Source: Akkermansiaceae bacterium (GTDB lineage: Bacteria > Verrucomicrobiota > Verrucomicrobiia > Verrucomicrobiales > Akkermansiaceae). Taken from it: 64,000 nucleotides of DNA. A model generated the notes under the pieces. The model had not been told where the DNA came from. It saw only the letters and a list, made by a program, of their open reading frames with translations, and ran no database searches. Within the stretch, counting starts at the first letter, position 1; each line of letters starts with the position of its first letter. The position numbers and the translations under genes were made by a program. Of the stretch, positions 44,346 through 52,685 are shown in pieces. The DNA lies in the NCBI GenBank assembly GCA_024233115.1, contig JACKQB010000001.1, forward strand, positions 890,782-954,781, read 5' to 3'.

Positions 44346-44989
44346 TAGTAACTGAGTCGATTGTAGGACAACTGCTTGCCGATTTGGACTTCACCGCCGC
44401 TACCTCCCGGCTGAATCGATGTGATGTGTTCGGTGAGCTGAATTGAGCCACCTCCGTTCGGCGAGATGTGGTGTCTCCCATCTCCATCCACGTAGACATG
44501 TCCGAGCAAAATCACCATTGAAGCGGGACGTGGGCTGCCCACTGGCCAGTCTGCTGTCTGATGCGAGTCCCAGGAGGAACCGGTGACAATCTCCCAACTC
44601 GCTACCTTTAGTTGATCGCTCGCGGCCAGAGAGATATCGGCAAAGAAGTAGGTCGTCGAAGAAAGGTCGAAGTGGTCGTCCCAGTTCTCCGCAACGATGT
44701 CGTTCACCGTTCCCCATTCAATATAGTAGCGCTTGATTCCCTCGGCGGGTGGAGTTGGAGGAGCAGCGATATAGGACGGTCTGCTTGGTAATATTTCAAG
44801 CGGGGTGCATTGTGACGATGAACCGAAACCAGCCTGTGGCCTGACCCGGTAGATGAAACCACCAGAACTGAGAACCAGCTCCATGCCCGGCGCCGGGCGC
44901 GGTGTTCTGGCCGCGATGGCATCAAGCAGCAGGTTCCAGTCGCTGGCTAGGACCGGTTTGCCGGGACGTTTCTTTTCAGGCAGACGCAT
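44345..44989 (-). CDS. tail protein of unknown function
   Basis: The 214-residue product starts MRLPEKKRPGKPVLASDWNL from the ATG at 44989; the longer frame enters the upstream gene. It has a short helical head followed by a strand-rich body (VSSGGFIYRVRPQ-like SSGGFIYRVRPQAGF; WEIVTGSSWDS) and a Gly-rich C-terminus (IQPGGSGGEVQIGK). Such proteins occur between tail-tip and fibre genes. No function is assigned. It starts 4 bases after the upstream gene's stop. Confidence 0.72.
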   Translation of the reverse strand: MRLPEKKRPGKPVLASDWNLLLDAIAARTPRPAPGMELVLSSGGFIYRVRPQAGFGSSSQCTPLEILPSRPSYIAAPPTPPAEGIKRYYIEWGTVNDIVAENWDDHFDLSSTTYFFADISLAASDQLKVASWEIVTGSSWDSHQTADWPVGSPRPASMVILLGHVYVDGDGRHHISPNGGGSIQLTEHITSIQPGGSGGEVQIGKQLSYNRLSY

Positions 44990-44993
44990 GATT

Positions 44994-45719
44994 TCAGTCG
45001 GTGTAGATTTCCGGGTCCCATCCGCCCCTGTCACTGGCCAGCCACTCACGCTCGATGCGGAACGATCTTCCCTCCTGTGTCTGGGTGACGCCGTTGAGCA
45101 ACCAGTCACGATCCTGGGCCAATGAGGGAGGGTCGCCTGAAGGGTCGTCGATTTCTCCTATCTTGTTCAGTTCCGTGGTTTTCACCCCCTTGTCCCGGAC
45201 GAAGCTCTCGCGCCAGGTGATTTTGGGCGAATAGTAGGACACCTGTCCGCGCTGGATCTTTGCGAGCGCTTCAAGTCCAAGCTCGCTATCGATTTTGTCT
45301 TTGTAGGCCGTGCCAGAATCATCCGTCTCCTTGCCCGACGCGATGGCTTGAAGCGCTTCGACCTCGTCTTCTTCGAGGTCTTTGTATCGGAGATGGGAAA
45401 GGAGTGGTTCCTCGCTCAGGGACAGACCGATTGTGTAGGCCGCATGTGCTTCCTCCTGACCTTCGGATTCTTCTGCTCCGGTGTAGGTGCAAGTGATCTC
45501 TGCGAGGTCACCTTCCGTCACGCTGGCCATGACTTGGCTTACTGCCACGAATGGTACATCTGGATGCACCGCACCGGGGCGTGGCATCAGACTAACCGCT
45601 GAGTTCCGGTGGCAAAGAAAGACTTGGTTGACCGTCCACTTGCCCTCTTGGTCGATCTGGATCGTGTAGTCGGGCTGCGGGTAAAGACGGCCAGGCTGGA
45701 TGGCAACATGTCTCGGCAT
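44994..45719 (-). CDS. tail-tip protein of unknown function
   Basis: The 241-residue product starts MPRHVAIQPGRLYPQPDYTI. Motifs seen include ITCTYTGAEESEGQEEAHAA and KITWRESFVRDKGVKTTEL. The strand-rich body with an acidic middle suits a tail-tip component. It lies directly after the tape-measure gene (18 bases), the usual position of distal-tail genes in siphoviruses. No family is recognised. Confidence 0.72.
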   Translation of the reverse strand: MPRHVAIQPGRLYPQPDYTIQIDQEGKWTVNQVFLCHRNSAVSLMPRPGAVHPDVPFVAVSQVMASVTEGDLAEITCTYTGAEESEGQEEAHAAYTIGLSLSEEPLLSHLRYKDLEEDEVEALQAIASGKETDDSGTAYKDKIDSELGLEALAKIQRGQVSYYSPKITWRESFVRDKGVKTTELNKIGEIDDPSGDPPSLAQDRDWLLNGVTQTQEGRSFRIEREWLASDRGGWDPEIYTD

Positions 45720-45737
45720 CTTGCCCGGGACATGGCG

Positions 45738-47504
45738 TCAACCGAACGCAGCGGTAAAATTTCTTCCGTTACCCATCTTTTTGAGATGCCCGTTGGATTC
45801 CTGGAGCAAGCGATTGGTTTCGTTCGTCAGGCGGTTGTTTTCACGCTGGGCATCCAGCGCTCCAAATGAATACCCACCACCACCCACCTTGCCGAGGGAC
45901 GTGACAATTGGCGCGAGCCTCGTCTTCTGTGCCGTCAGGCCCGGGGTGTTTGACGTGGTTGTGGCCTCAGCGACTTTGCTGGCAGCCTCTTTTGCATCCT
46001 CTGGCTTCGGCATGGCATCCTGAATCGACCGGATGACGCCGACGAGTTGATCCTGCATCGCAGAAGTGTCGATCAATTCTCCTTTTTCCCCGGCATCCTC
46101 GATGGCTTTTGCCGCCGCTTCCGCTAGCCGGTCACCGAGGCCCGATGCTCCTTCGCCGGTCAACTGGTCGCCAAGTTGCTCCATGCTGTCGAGATCGAGG
46201 CCAAAGAACTTACCATCCTTTCTCTGCTGGTAAAGCTCACCAAAGTTCGTGTTTACGTCATCGGCACCAAATCCAAGCAGCTTCTCCATTCCTGGAATCT
46301 TGAGGAGTTGCTTCACCAGCAGACCTCCAACCCATTCCATGCCCGCTGCGATGAAGTTGATCACCGTCTCCATGCCCCGGAGGATCTTGTTGTAAAACTT
46401 GATTGCGACCCCGATGTAGAGCTTGCCGAGGTTGGCCCACATTGATCCATCGGTGAGGGCATTCCAAAGGAAGCTGACTGCTACACGAAATCCATTCACC
46501 AGCGAATTGATCGCTTCCGTGAATCCGAGCTTCAAGGAAGTGGTGATGAGGTTGAGCATCTGTCCGCTCTTTGAAAGCGGCGATGACGAACTGGATGGCA
46601 CCTTTCACCGCTTCACCTGCTCGTTTTGCCATCGGGGCGAGCTTTTGAACCAGGACAATGGCCTCGGCGATGAGTGGTCGGAGTGCATCGTTGATCGGTT
46701 GGCCGAGGATCAGGAACGTTTCGTTGATGGCGTCCTTCAGGGTCGAGAATAGTCCTGTGGTTGTCTGGCTCTGGGCAGCCATCATCCCATGAAATTTGCC
46801 TCCCTCGGAGGTGAGAGAAACAAATGCCTGCTCGATGGCGGGAAAGCCGACCTTTCCCGACTCGACTAATTTCTTCACTTGGGAATCGGACACGCCGAAC
46901 TGCTTCGCCAATTCACCGATGATTGGAATGCCTCTTCCGGTGAGCTGGTTGATGTCTTCGGCAAATAGTCGTCCTGGACACGAGCCTTGCCATAGAGTTC
47001 CGCGATCTCGTTGACGGGTGCCTGGATGCCTGCCGACACATCGCCAATCCGTCGAAGGGTTTCGGGGACGGTGTCAGCGCCCTCGCCGAATGCGATCAAT
47101 TTACGGCCGGCGTCAGCAAGCTCGGGAATTCGAACGGAGTCTCAGCTCCGAGTTTGCGAAGTCGCATCAGGGTTGTCTCGGCCTTCGCTGCACGTCACCG
47201 ATCAGAGTGGTGAATGCCACCTTGGTTTGCTCAAAATCTGCCGCCGCATTGATCGCTTTGACGCCACCTGCGACAGCCGCAGCACCGCCAGCCAGCGCGC
47301 CACCGATTCCCACTTTGAGGGCTGCACCGGTGAGAGCGAAACTCTTTGCAGAGCCACCGCACCTCCCTTGCCGATTCCAGCCAAGCCTGCGCTGGTCAAT
47401 CTTCGCATTCGCCGAGCGGACGATGCCACGAGGTCGGTTGCACCAGCCATTGCCCGACGCAATGCCGTGATGTCGGCTCCAAGAGTGACGGTCATCGAAC
47501 TCAC
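45738..47504 (-). pseudogene. tape measure protein, reading frame broken by about five one-base shifts
   Basis: Joined across frames, the product starts MTVTLGADITALRRAM (ATG at 47495, or GTG at 47504). It continues AKSFALTGAALKVGIGGALA, FEQTKVAFTTLIGDV, FGEGADTVPETLRRIGDVSA, GIPIIGELAKQFGVSDSQVK, QTTTGLFSTLKDAINETFLI and then a long helical tail domain ending GNGRNFTAAFG. This is a classic tape-measure protein, which sets tail length. The frame changes near 47352, 47187, 47124, 46964 and 46572. Restoring one base (mostly in two- or three-base runs) rejoins each frame, so sequence error is as likely as decay. The 3' half from about 46570 is intact. Confidence 0.85.
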
Positions 47505-47506
47505 GT

Positions 47507-47753
47507 TTAGTCGACTGCGTCAACCGAACTGCTCCATTGGAGGCGGAGGGCTTGGATTTGTTCTCGCAGGTCGGTGCCGTCCGGGTTCTCCGTGCTCCAT
47601 CGTGTTCGGATTGAGTTTCTACGGAAAAGACAGTGCTGGTATTGAGAGAGCGAGCTAACGGCATGAACAGGATTCGATCTTCAGACACCCGGTCTCTGCG
47701 GCGATGGCGAAAACCTGCGCGGCTATGAATCCGGGCTCGTCGCAGGGGATGGC
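47507..47753 (-). other. -1 frame extension of the tail assembly chaperone (GT-like)
   Basis: After the slippery site the -1 frame reads AIPCDEPGFIAAQVFAIAAE then TGC, as in phage GT-type tail chaperones. It then loses frame near 47685 (EDRILFMPLARSL continues in another frame) and again near 47644 (QHCLFRRNSIRTRW, then WSTENPDGTDLREQIQALRL, ending at the stop at 47507). As it stands the -1 frame stops at 47655. With two single-base corrections it would run to the stop just before the tape-measure start. Confidence 0.7.
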
Positions 47754-48190
47754 TTTTTTCCGCCCAACTCCGATGCGGGCTCCACTTGTGCCGCCTCAAG
47801 TTCTTTTGACTGTTCCTCCAAGCGTTTGAAGGCGGTTTGGAAGTCGGTCGGGGTGAGGTCGCCACAGAAGATGAGCGTCTCCTCGCGAAAGCATTGATCA
47901 TCGAAGGACGCACGAACGACTTCCTTCCATGGTGCGCAATGGGCGTAGACGAATCCCATTAGCGCGGAGGTGAACTCGGGCGTGCCTTCCTCTGGCATCT
48001 CACCCCTCACCAACGGGTTGCCCGTGCGAAGGAGCACGTCAAAGCTGGCCAGAGATAGCGGCCGCATCGAGTGCTCACCAATGATCGTTTCCACCTCTTG
48101 GAAGGCGGATGAGAGAAGTTTTTGTCGGTCGGGATCTTCCATAATTTCAAAGGTGACGAAGGAACAGGTCTTCGGTTCGGGGAGAGGCAT
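47723..48190 (-). CDS. tail assembly chaperone (G-like), zero-frame product
   Basis: The 155-residue product (or 139 if starting at MEDPDRQKLL, 48142, which avoids a 44-base overlap) is helical and acidic and lies immediately before the tape-measure gene, the usual place of the tail assembly chaperone. It includes FTSALMGFVYAHCAPWKEVV. A slippery site near its 3' end gives a longer fusion product, as in lambda G/GT. The ratio of the two forms normally matters for tail assembly. Confidence 0.8.
   Translation of the reverse strand: MPLPEPKTCSFVTFEIMEDPDRQKLLSSAFQEVETIIGEHSMRPLSLASFDVLLRTGNPLVRGEMPEEGTPEFTSALMGFVYAHCAPWKEVVRASFDDQCFREETLIFCGDLTPTDFQTAFKRLEEQSKELEAAQVEPASELGGKKPSPATSPDS
47753..47759 (-). 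promoter_or_regulatory. programmed -1 ribosomal frameshift site A_AAA_AAG
   Basis: In the zero frame the codons are GGA AAA AAG (GGA at 47761-47759), giving the heptamer A AAA AAG, the strongest known bacterial slippery sequence (as in dnaX). It lies 10 codons before the zero-frame stop at 47723, and the -1 frame is open and phage-like beyond that stop. Confidence 0.85.
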
Positions 48191-48548
48191 CGAGTGGCAA
48201 AAGGGCGATCTTGCCCCGGCGTTTCACGCAAGCGAGTGGCACGTCCTGTTTTACCTTGTCGACCAAGCGCTCCCGGTTCTTGAGGGCACACTTGATGTAG
48301 GCGAATGGATGCTCTGGGTTGGCGAGGTGCCATGCGTCGTCGTTCCATGCGCTGATCAATTCCTTGGTCTGAAACTTTCCGTCCGGACTCTGTGGGTCAA
48401 AGAACCAGACGACGCGCTCTCCGTGAATACCGTCGCCCACCACTCGGACGAAAGGTTTCTCGGCTAGTGGGATACCGACCGATGCAAGGGCAGCCGCAAG
48501 ACATGTGTTACTGGTTGCGGTCGAGGAGAGGTGCGATACGGCGTTCAT
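48147..48548 (-). CDS. phage protein of unknown function
   Basis: The 133-residue product starts MNAVSHLSSTATSNTCLAAA. WFFDPQSPDGKFQTKELISA then WHLANPEHPFAYIKCALKNR is a pattern seen in small phage tail-region proteins with no known role. It sits between a likely tail-tube gene and the chaperone. Confidence 0.72.
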   Translation of the reverse strand: MNAVSHLSSTATSNTCLAAALASVGIPLAEKPFVRVVGDGIHGERVVWFFDPQSPDGKFQTKELISAWNDDAWHLANPEHPFAYIKCALKNRERLVDKVKQDVPLACVKRRGKIALLPLDASPRTEDLFLRHL

Positions 48549-48571
48549 CTTGGAATCTCAGGTGGTGGTGA

Positions 48572-48952
48572 TCAGGAGCCGCCTCCCGCCGTGACGAACG
48601 GGTAGTATTTGGCGGTGATGTCGATCTTCTCGAAGTCCTCGTTGTTCAGGCTTCGGGAGATCTGGTTGACGATGGTGGTGCCGCCGCTGCCGTTGAGGTG
48701 GCTCGGCACGGTATTGGCAAGAGTGAGCGCGGCTCCGACCTTTCCGGAAAACGGTGTGTCCATGGAAACGAGGCCGGAGAGCTTCACCTCGGCCATCTCC
48801 TGATAGAGCGCGAGGCCAATGATTTCTCCTCCCTTGTCGAGGACTGGCTTCTCTTGGTTGGAGAAGTCGAACGAAAGGTCGGTGATTAGAATACCGGCTT
48901 CATCCTGAGGAATCCCCCAGTTGCCGGTTGTACCCAGAAGAGATGCGGCCAT
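48572..48952 (-). CDS. probable major tail (tube) protein
   Basis: The 126-residue product starts MAASLLGTTGNWGIPQDEAG. It is strand-rich (AEVKLSGLVSMDTPFSGKVG; KIDITAKYYPFVTAG). Its place between the tail-completion gene and the chaperone is that of the tail-tube protein in siphoviruses. The call is positional; no signature is recognised. Confidence 0.65.
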   Translation of the reverse strand: MAASLLGTTGNWGIPQDEAGILITDLSFDFSNQEKPVLDKGGEIIGLALYQEMAEVKLSGLVSMDTPFSGKVGAALTLANTVPSHLNGSGGTTIVNQISRSLNNEDFEKIDITAKYYPFVTAGGGS

Positions 48953-48977
48953 TTGACCGCTGCCGGGATGTCAACCG

Positions 48978-49403
48978 TCACACAGCGGAAACGACTGCCT
49001 CATAGCTGATTACAGTCTCCCGTCCCCGAGATTCATCCGGCACGGTGGACGAGTCGCGAAGTAGTAGGTCGTGGAGGTAGAAGGTGTCATCGTTCAGGTC
49101 ATTCTGAATTGCCGATACTCCGGCAAGGAGATGGGCGAGCTCGGCAGCCCATACAGCGCTCGCCTCCATGGGCGTGTCGTCGACCTGGGAGAAAAGGTGA
49201 ACGTCGAGTTTAATGCGGGTGGTGTGTCGAGCACCCGATACTGGTTTCGTGTCGGAGGTGGCAAGCACGATGCATGGCCGGGTCCGGAGCTCGTCTCGGT
49301 TAGCGACGTGAATAGGGACGGTGGATGGGATTTCCTCCGGGCGGTTGGCCTCTAGCCATGTGGCTAGTTTTGTGGCCAGAGCATCTTCAATCAGGTTGGG
49401 CAT
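48978..49403 (-). CDS. tail completion / minor tail protein
   Basis: The 141-residue product starts MPNLIEDALATKLATWLEAN. An N-terminal helix is followed by a strand-rich body (RIKLDVHLFSQVDDTPME). This suits the gpU/tail-terminator type that caps the tail tube, at the expected position before the tube gene. Its 5' end overlaps the 3' end of the inserted HEPN-like gene by 13 bases. Confidence 0.65.
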   Translation of the reverse strand: MPNLIEDALATKLATWLEANRPEEIPSTVPIHVANRDELRTRPCIVLATSDTKPVSGARHTTRIKLDVHLFSQVDDTPMEASAVWAAELAHLLAGVSAIQNDLNDDTFYLHDLLLRDSSTVPDESRGRETVISYEAVVSAV

Positions 49404-50131
49404 CCTGCATCGGACGCTTCGTCAACTTCGGCATCACTTTGTTTGAGAAGTTTCTCCAAGTATTTTAACGCGTTTCTGCGCAACGCTCCGCCATTCTTTT
49501 CTTTCACGAGTTTGTCGAGAAGCTTTCCGGATGAACAGCGATACTTTTTAAGCAGCCAATCTGGATTTAGCATCGCGATACCTTCGTCAGTGAGTTGCAC
49601 ATCTTTCGTGTCTTCACACGTCAAATACAATCCCCTCCCGTAAAAGCTGTGAACTATCGAATTGCGAAAGAATGTGTATACGATCTCGCCCATGCTTTTG
49701 GGCTTGGAGACGTTCCAGCGTCTAGCGAATGCTTGAGCACCTGTTTTTGGTAGTTGCCTGCCAAATTTCTGGTCGATCTTGCTGCATGCATCGCAGAAGC
49801 GTTGCTTGCTTGCATCCTCTCCTTTTGATCCGTCTCGGAATAGGATTTCTCCAAATGCTTCAATACCAATCATCACTAGGGCTGCTGAGGAGAAAGGGTG
49901 GGCGTTTTCGGCTGCATTGGATAGCCCATCCACAAGATAGCTTCTCAGGCGAGCCTCCAATGCCACGATTCTCTCCTGTGAATTCTCCATCTCGCGCAAT
50001 GAACTCCACGTTAGATTGTCGCCACCCTTTGGATTGGGGCCAAAAACGACAGGGCCGGGAACCCCAAATATATCTGGATTGGATCGTTCGTTGCTCATGT
50101 GGGTGGCGTTATATGGTAAATTGACGTCCAT
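49391..50131 (-). CDS. HEPN-like protein inserted in the tail operon (candidate cargo gene)
   Basis: The product (246 residues from the ATG at 50131, one base after the upstream stop; 235 from MSNERSNPD at 50098) has no resemblance to virion proteins. FFRNSIVHSFYGRGLYL carries RNSIVH, the Arg-Asn-x3-His form of the HEPN RNase motif. It is helical, with basic C-terminus (ALRRNALKYLEKLLKQ). The gene is visibly more AT-rich than its neighbours: I count 26 and 23 G+C per 60 bases in 49501-49560 and 49621-49680, against 35 in 50761-50820. It is probably a late arrival between head-tail joining and tail genes, perhaps for defence against other phages. Confidence 0.72.
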   Translation of the reverse strand: MDVNLPYNATHMSNERSNPDIFGVPGPVVFGPNPKGGDNLTWSSLREMENSQERIVALEARLRSYLVDGLSNAAENAHPFSSAALVMIGIEAFGEILFRDGSKGEDASKQRFCDACSKIDQKFGRQLPKTGAQAFARRWNVSKPKSMGEIVYTFFRNSIVHSFYGRGLYLTCEDTKDVQLTDEGIAMLNPDWLLKKYRCSSGKLLDKLVKEKNGGALRRNALKYLEKLLKQSDAEVDEASDAGCPT

Positions 50132-50132
50132 T

Positions 50133-50936
50133 TCAACCGGCCCGCCTGATTTTTCGCCTCGTCCGTTTGTTAATCTTCCGGAGGGATGTAGCCAGAGCCC
50201 TGCGCAATCGTCCGGACGCGACTTCCATCGCGAGTCGAACACCGGTTTCACTCAGCACCTCGTCCATGTAGTCGAGTCGGCTGGTCAAGGTAACCGATGG
50301 TTTCGAGCCGGTTTTTACCGTCGCCGTTCCGGGTGCCTTGCGGTGACGGGTCGCCCATTGGGAAGCACCCCGAACTCGACCGCCAACTGCTTTTGCAGCT
50401 TTGATCCAGACTCCTTTCGCAAATCCGACTCGTCGCTGGATGCGGGCGATGTAGTTGTCCAATGCCTTTCGGCTGGTGACGATCTGAGCTGGCTCACGCC
50501 GCACGACGTTCGCGTATGGACCTGTACGGCTTTCCTGGTGATACTTCGGATCAAGTCTGCCGACCGGGAGGTGTTTCCATTTCGATGGTGATTCGGCAAG
50601 CGCCTTGCGGGCACGGGCAAAGCGCCGATTCTGGATGTGAGCCCAGAACCGGTCGGCTTGGGTTGAATCGGCGGCTTGGGCGCTCTCATATGCCTGATCC
50701 GGTGTGGCGAAGACCTTTAGAATATCGCCCGCCACAGCCTTCTCACCCAGCTTCTTTGCTTTCTGCGAAAATCCATACGGCCGGGTATTGCGTGCAAGCT
50801 CGACAGCGAGTCCACGGGCTTCCTGTTTCACCAATGATTCTAGTGCGCGGCCCACTTTTTCCGGGTAGCGGTTGAGTAGTCTCGCTACATCGCTTCCTCC
50901 CTTCAATCGTGTGGTGAATTGGATCGGGTCACTCAT
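50133..50936 (-). CDS. minor tail / head-tail joining protein
   Basis: From the ATG at 50936 (MSDPIQFTTRLKGGSD) the product has 267 residues and is very basic (KINKRTRRKIRRAG at the C-terminus). VARLLNRYPEKVGRALESLV resembles the start of HK97 gp10/lambda Z-like proteins. It overlaps the upstream gene by 8 bases. Position between the connector gene and the tail genes suits a head-tail joining or minor tail protein. Confidence 0.68.
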   Translation of the reverse strand: MSDPIQFTTRLKGGSDVARLLNRYPEKVGRALESLVKQEARGLAVELARNTRPYGFSQKAKKLGEKAVAGDILKVFATPDQAYESAQAADSTQADRFWAHIQNRRFARARKALAESPSKWKHLPVGRLDPKYHQESRTGPYANVVRREPAQIVTSRKALDNYIARIQRRVGFAKGVWIKAAKAVGGRVRGASQWATRHRKAPGTATVKTGSKPSVTLTSRLDYMDEVLSETGVRLAMEVASGRLRRALATSLRKINKRTRRKIRRAG

Positions 50937-51237
50937 GGGGAGAAGCGAGTTCAAGTGTGATGAACGGCGAAGTGGGACGGCGGCGGATCGTGGTGATCCG
51001 GTAGGTGCTTCCGTCGACGGTGAGGAGTTGCCCGTGCATCGGACTGGCAGTCAGATCGCTTTTCAAGAGGCGTATCGACATGGCCGCTTCCGGCACCAGG
51101 CCACCTAGGTCGATCTGAGCGCCAAACTGAGGTTCGGACACCAAGGCCGAAACGCCCATGCCGTTGATTTCTACTTTCAAACCGGATTCGGCGAGGATGG
51201 CGCGGAAGTCGGCGATGATTTCGGATTGCAAGGTCAT
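50929..51237 (-). CDS. head-tail joining protein
   Basis: From the ATG at 51237 (MTLQSEIIADFRAILAESGL) the product has 102 residues. It is strand-rich (LLTVDGSTYRITTIRRRPTS; FITLELASPHE), the pattern of lambda FII-like neck proteins. It follows the major capsid gene, the usual position. The longer frame to 51288 adds a hydrophobic stretch unlike this family. Confidence 0.7.
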   Translation of the reverse strand: MTLQSEIIADFRAILAESGLKVEINGMGVSALVSEPQFGAQIDLGGLVPEAAMSIRLLKSDLTASPMHGQLLTVDGSTYRITTIRRRPTSPFITLELASPHE

Positions 51238-51304
51238 GATGAAGAAAAAGGCCGCCGCGGATGTCAGCGTCCACGACGGCCCAGCCAACCAATGTTAGAA
51301 GGAA

Positions 51305-52201
51305 TCAGGCGATGTCGACAATGCGACGGATGCCGTCAGCGCGAGCCACCTTGAAGCCGTAGAGACATTCAACGGTAATGTAGATTTTGTTCGCCCGAGT
51401 GTCGGTGTAGCGAAGGTAGCCGAACGTGAGGCCGGTCTGCGGGTCGGTCACCGCCCCTGCTTCGTCATATTTGGCAACGGGGGTTAGGTAGCGCATGGCC
51501 ACTGCAAGGCCGCTCGGGTGTGCTGCCATGCCGACCAGGTTTTCACCGTTGTCTGGCATGACTGTGGTTTCATACATGTCGAACCCGGCAATCCGGTTGA
51601 TGCGGGCTTCGATGACTCCCGACTGGGCTAGCGGCGTAATGAAGGACTTCGACACTACATCGTCGGCGAGCAGGTTCGAGAAGTAGGCGTCGTCGAGAAT
51701 AAGCGAGCGCATCTCGGCGGGCATCTTCACATCCGCGCAGCCTTCCCGGATTTCGATCACTTTCGGGTAGGTCATGTCGGTAGCCGCAAATGCCGGGACC
51801 ACAGGTGCACCATAGTTGGCCGCCGTGATTTCGGTAAAGATGTCCTGAAGCACGTCGTAGGCGAGCTGACGGATAGCGGAGCCGACAAGATTTTCAAGAA
51901 GAGGGAGTGCCGTCTCGATGTTCTCACGAGCGGTCATGTGGACCGTCTTGTATTTGTGCTTGTTGAGAACGACGGGAACCACGGTCACGGTGGAATCCGC
52001 GTTGGCGGTGTAGTCCCCCGCGAAGTCACTCGATGCGGAGGGCGCACCGATCAGAGGCACGCGAACCGTGTCGAGTCGGTCGGCCGGGGCTGGAGAAAAA
52101 TTGGACGAGAACGCCCGCAACGGAAGCAGGTTGTGCATCCAAGGGGCAAGGGCGCTTTGGGCGACCTTAATGTCTTTGACGTTCGTTAGTGTGTTGGCCA
52201 T
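51305..52201 (-). CDS. major capsid protein
   Basis: The 298-residue product starts MANTLTNVKDIKVAQSALAP. Its layout suits a HK97-fold major capsid: an N-terminal arm, strand-rich body (KYKTVHMTARENIETALPLL), helix (LAYDVLQDIFTEITAANYGA) and a C-terminal ANKIYITVECLYGFKVA strand. It follows the scaffold and protease genes, exactly where lambda E stands. The exact capsid family (GPE-like or P22-coat-like) I cannot fix. Confidence 0.85.
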   Translation of the reverse strand: MANTLTNVKDIKVAQSALAPWMHNLLPLRAFSSNFSPAPADRLDTVRVPLIGAPSASSDFAGDYTANADSTVTVVPVVLNKHKYKTVHMTARENIETALPLLENLVGSAIRQLAYDVLQDIFTEITAANYGAPVVPAFAATDMTYPKVIEIREGCADVKMPAEMRSLILDDAYFSNLLADDVVSKSFITPLAQSGVIEARINRIAGFDMYETTVMPDNGENLVGMAAHPSGLAVAMRYLTPVAKYDEAGAVTDPQTGLTFGYLRYTDTRANKIYITVECLYGFKVARADGIRRIVDIA

Positions 52202-52238
52202 CGGAGAAGTCTGTTAGTGTGGGTGTCGGAGGCGGCGT

Positions 52239-52667
52239 TTACTGGGCGGCGAGAAGTTCGGCACGTTGCTCGTCGGTGAGCTGCTGCCAGAACGCGGTCT
52301 GCTTGACCGGGTCGGAGATCTCGGAGAGTTGTTCGGCAAGTGGCTTGCCTTGGCTGTCGCCCTTCGGGGTTGCCTGAGCGGGTTTCGGTGAGGCGGCCCC
52401 GTAGTATTCGGCGGCGCGTTCCTCTGCGGACTTGGCTTCAGCCTTGAGCTTCTCAAGCTCGTCCTGGGCGGTCTTGAGGTCGGTTTCGAGTCCGGTAATC
52501 AAGCCGCTAGCGTGTTCCGCCTGCTCCTTGAGTTCCTTGTTGGCGGTAGTGAGCGTCTCATTTTCCTTGAGCGCTTCATCGAGGAGTCCCTTCGCGTCGG
52601 AGAGCTGCGATTCGAGATCACGCTTCTCGGCGATGGCGGCATCGAGTTGTTCGTCGAGCGTCTGCAT
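52239..52667 (-). CDS. capsid scaffolding protein
   Basis: The 142-residue product starts MQTLDEQLDAAIAEKRDLES. It is almost entirely coiled-coil up to about residue 90, with Glu/Lys-rich heptads (LKAEAKSAEERAAEY). The C-terminal helix (VKQTAFWQQLTDEQRAELLA) is typical of scaffold proteins that bind capsid subunits. The gene stands between the head protease and the capsid gene. Confidence 0.8.
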   Translation of the reverse strand: MQTLDEQLDAAIAEKRDLESQLSDAKGLLDEALKENETLTTANKELKEQAEHASGLITGLETDLKTAQDELEKLKAEAKSAEERAAEYYGAASPKPAQATPKGDSQGKPLAEQLSEISDPVKQTAFWQQLTDEQRAELLAAQ

Positions 52668-52685
52668 TTGCCGGTGGCTCCCGTG

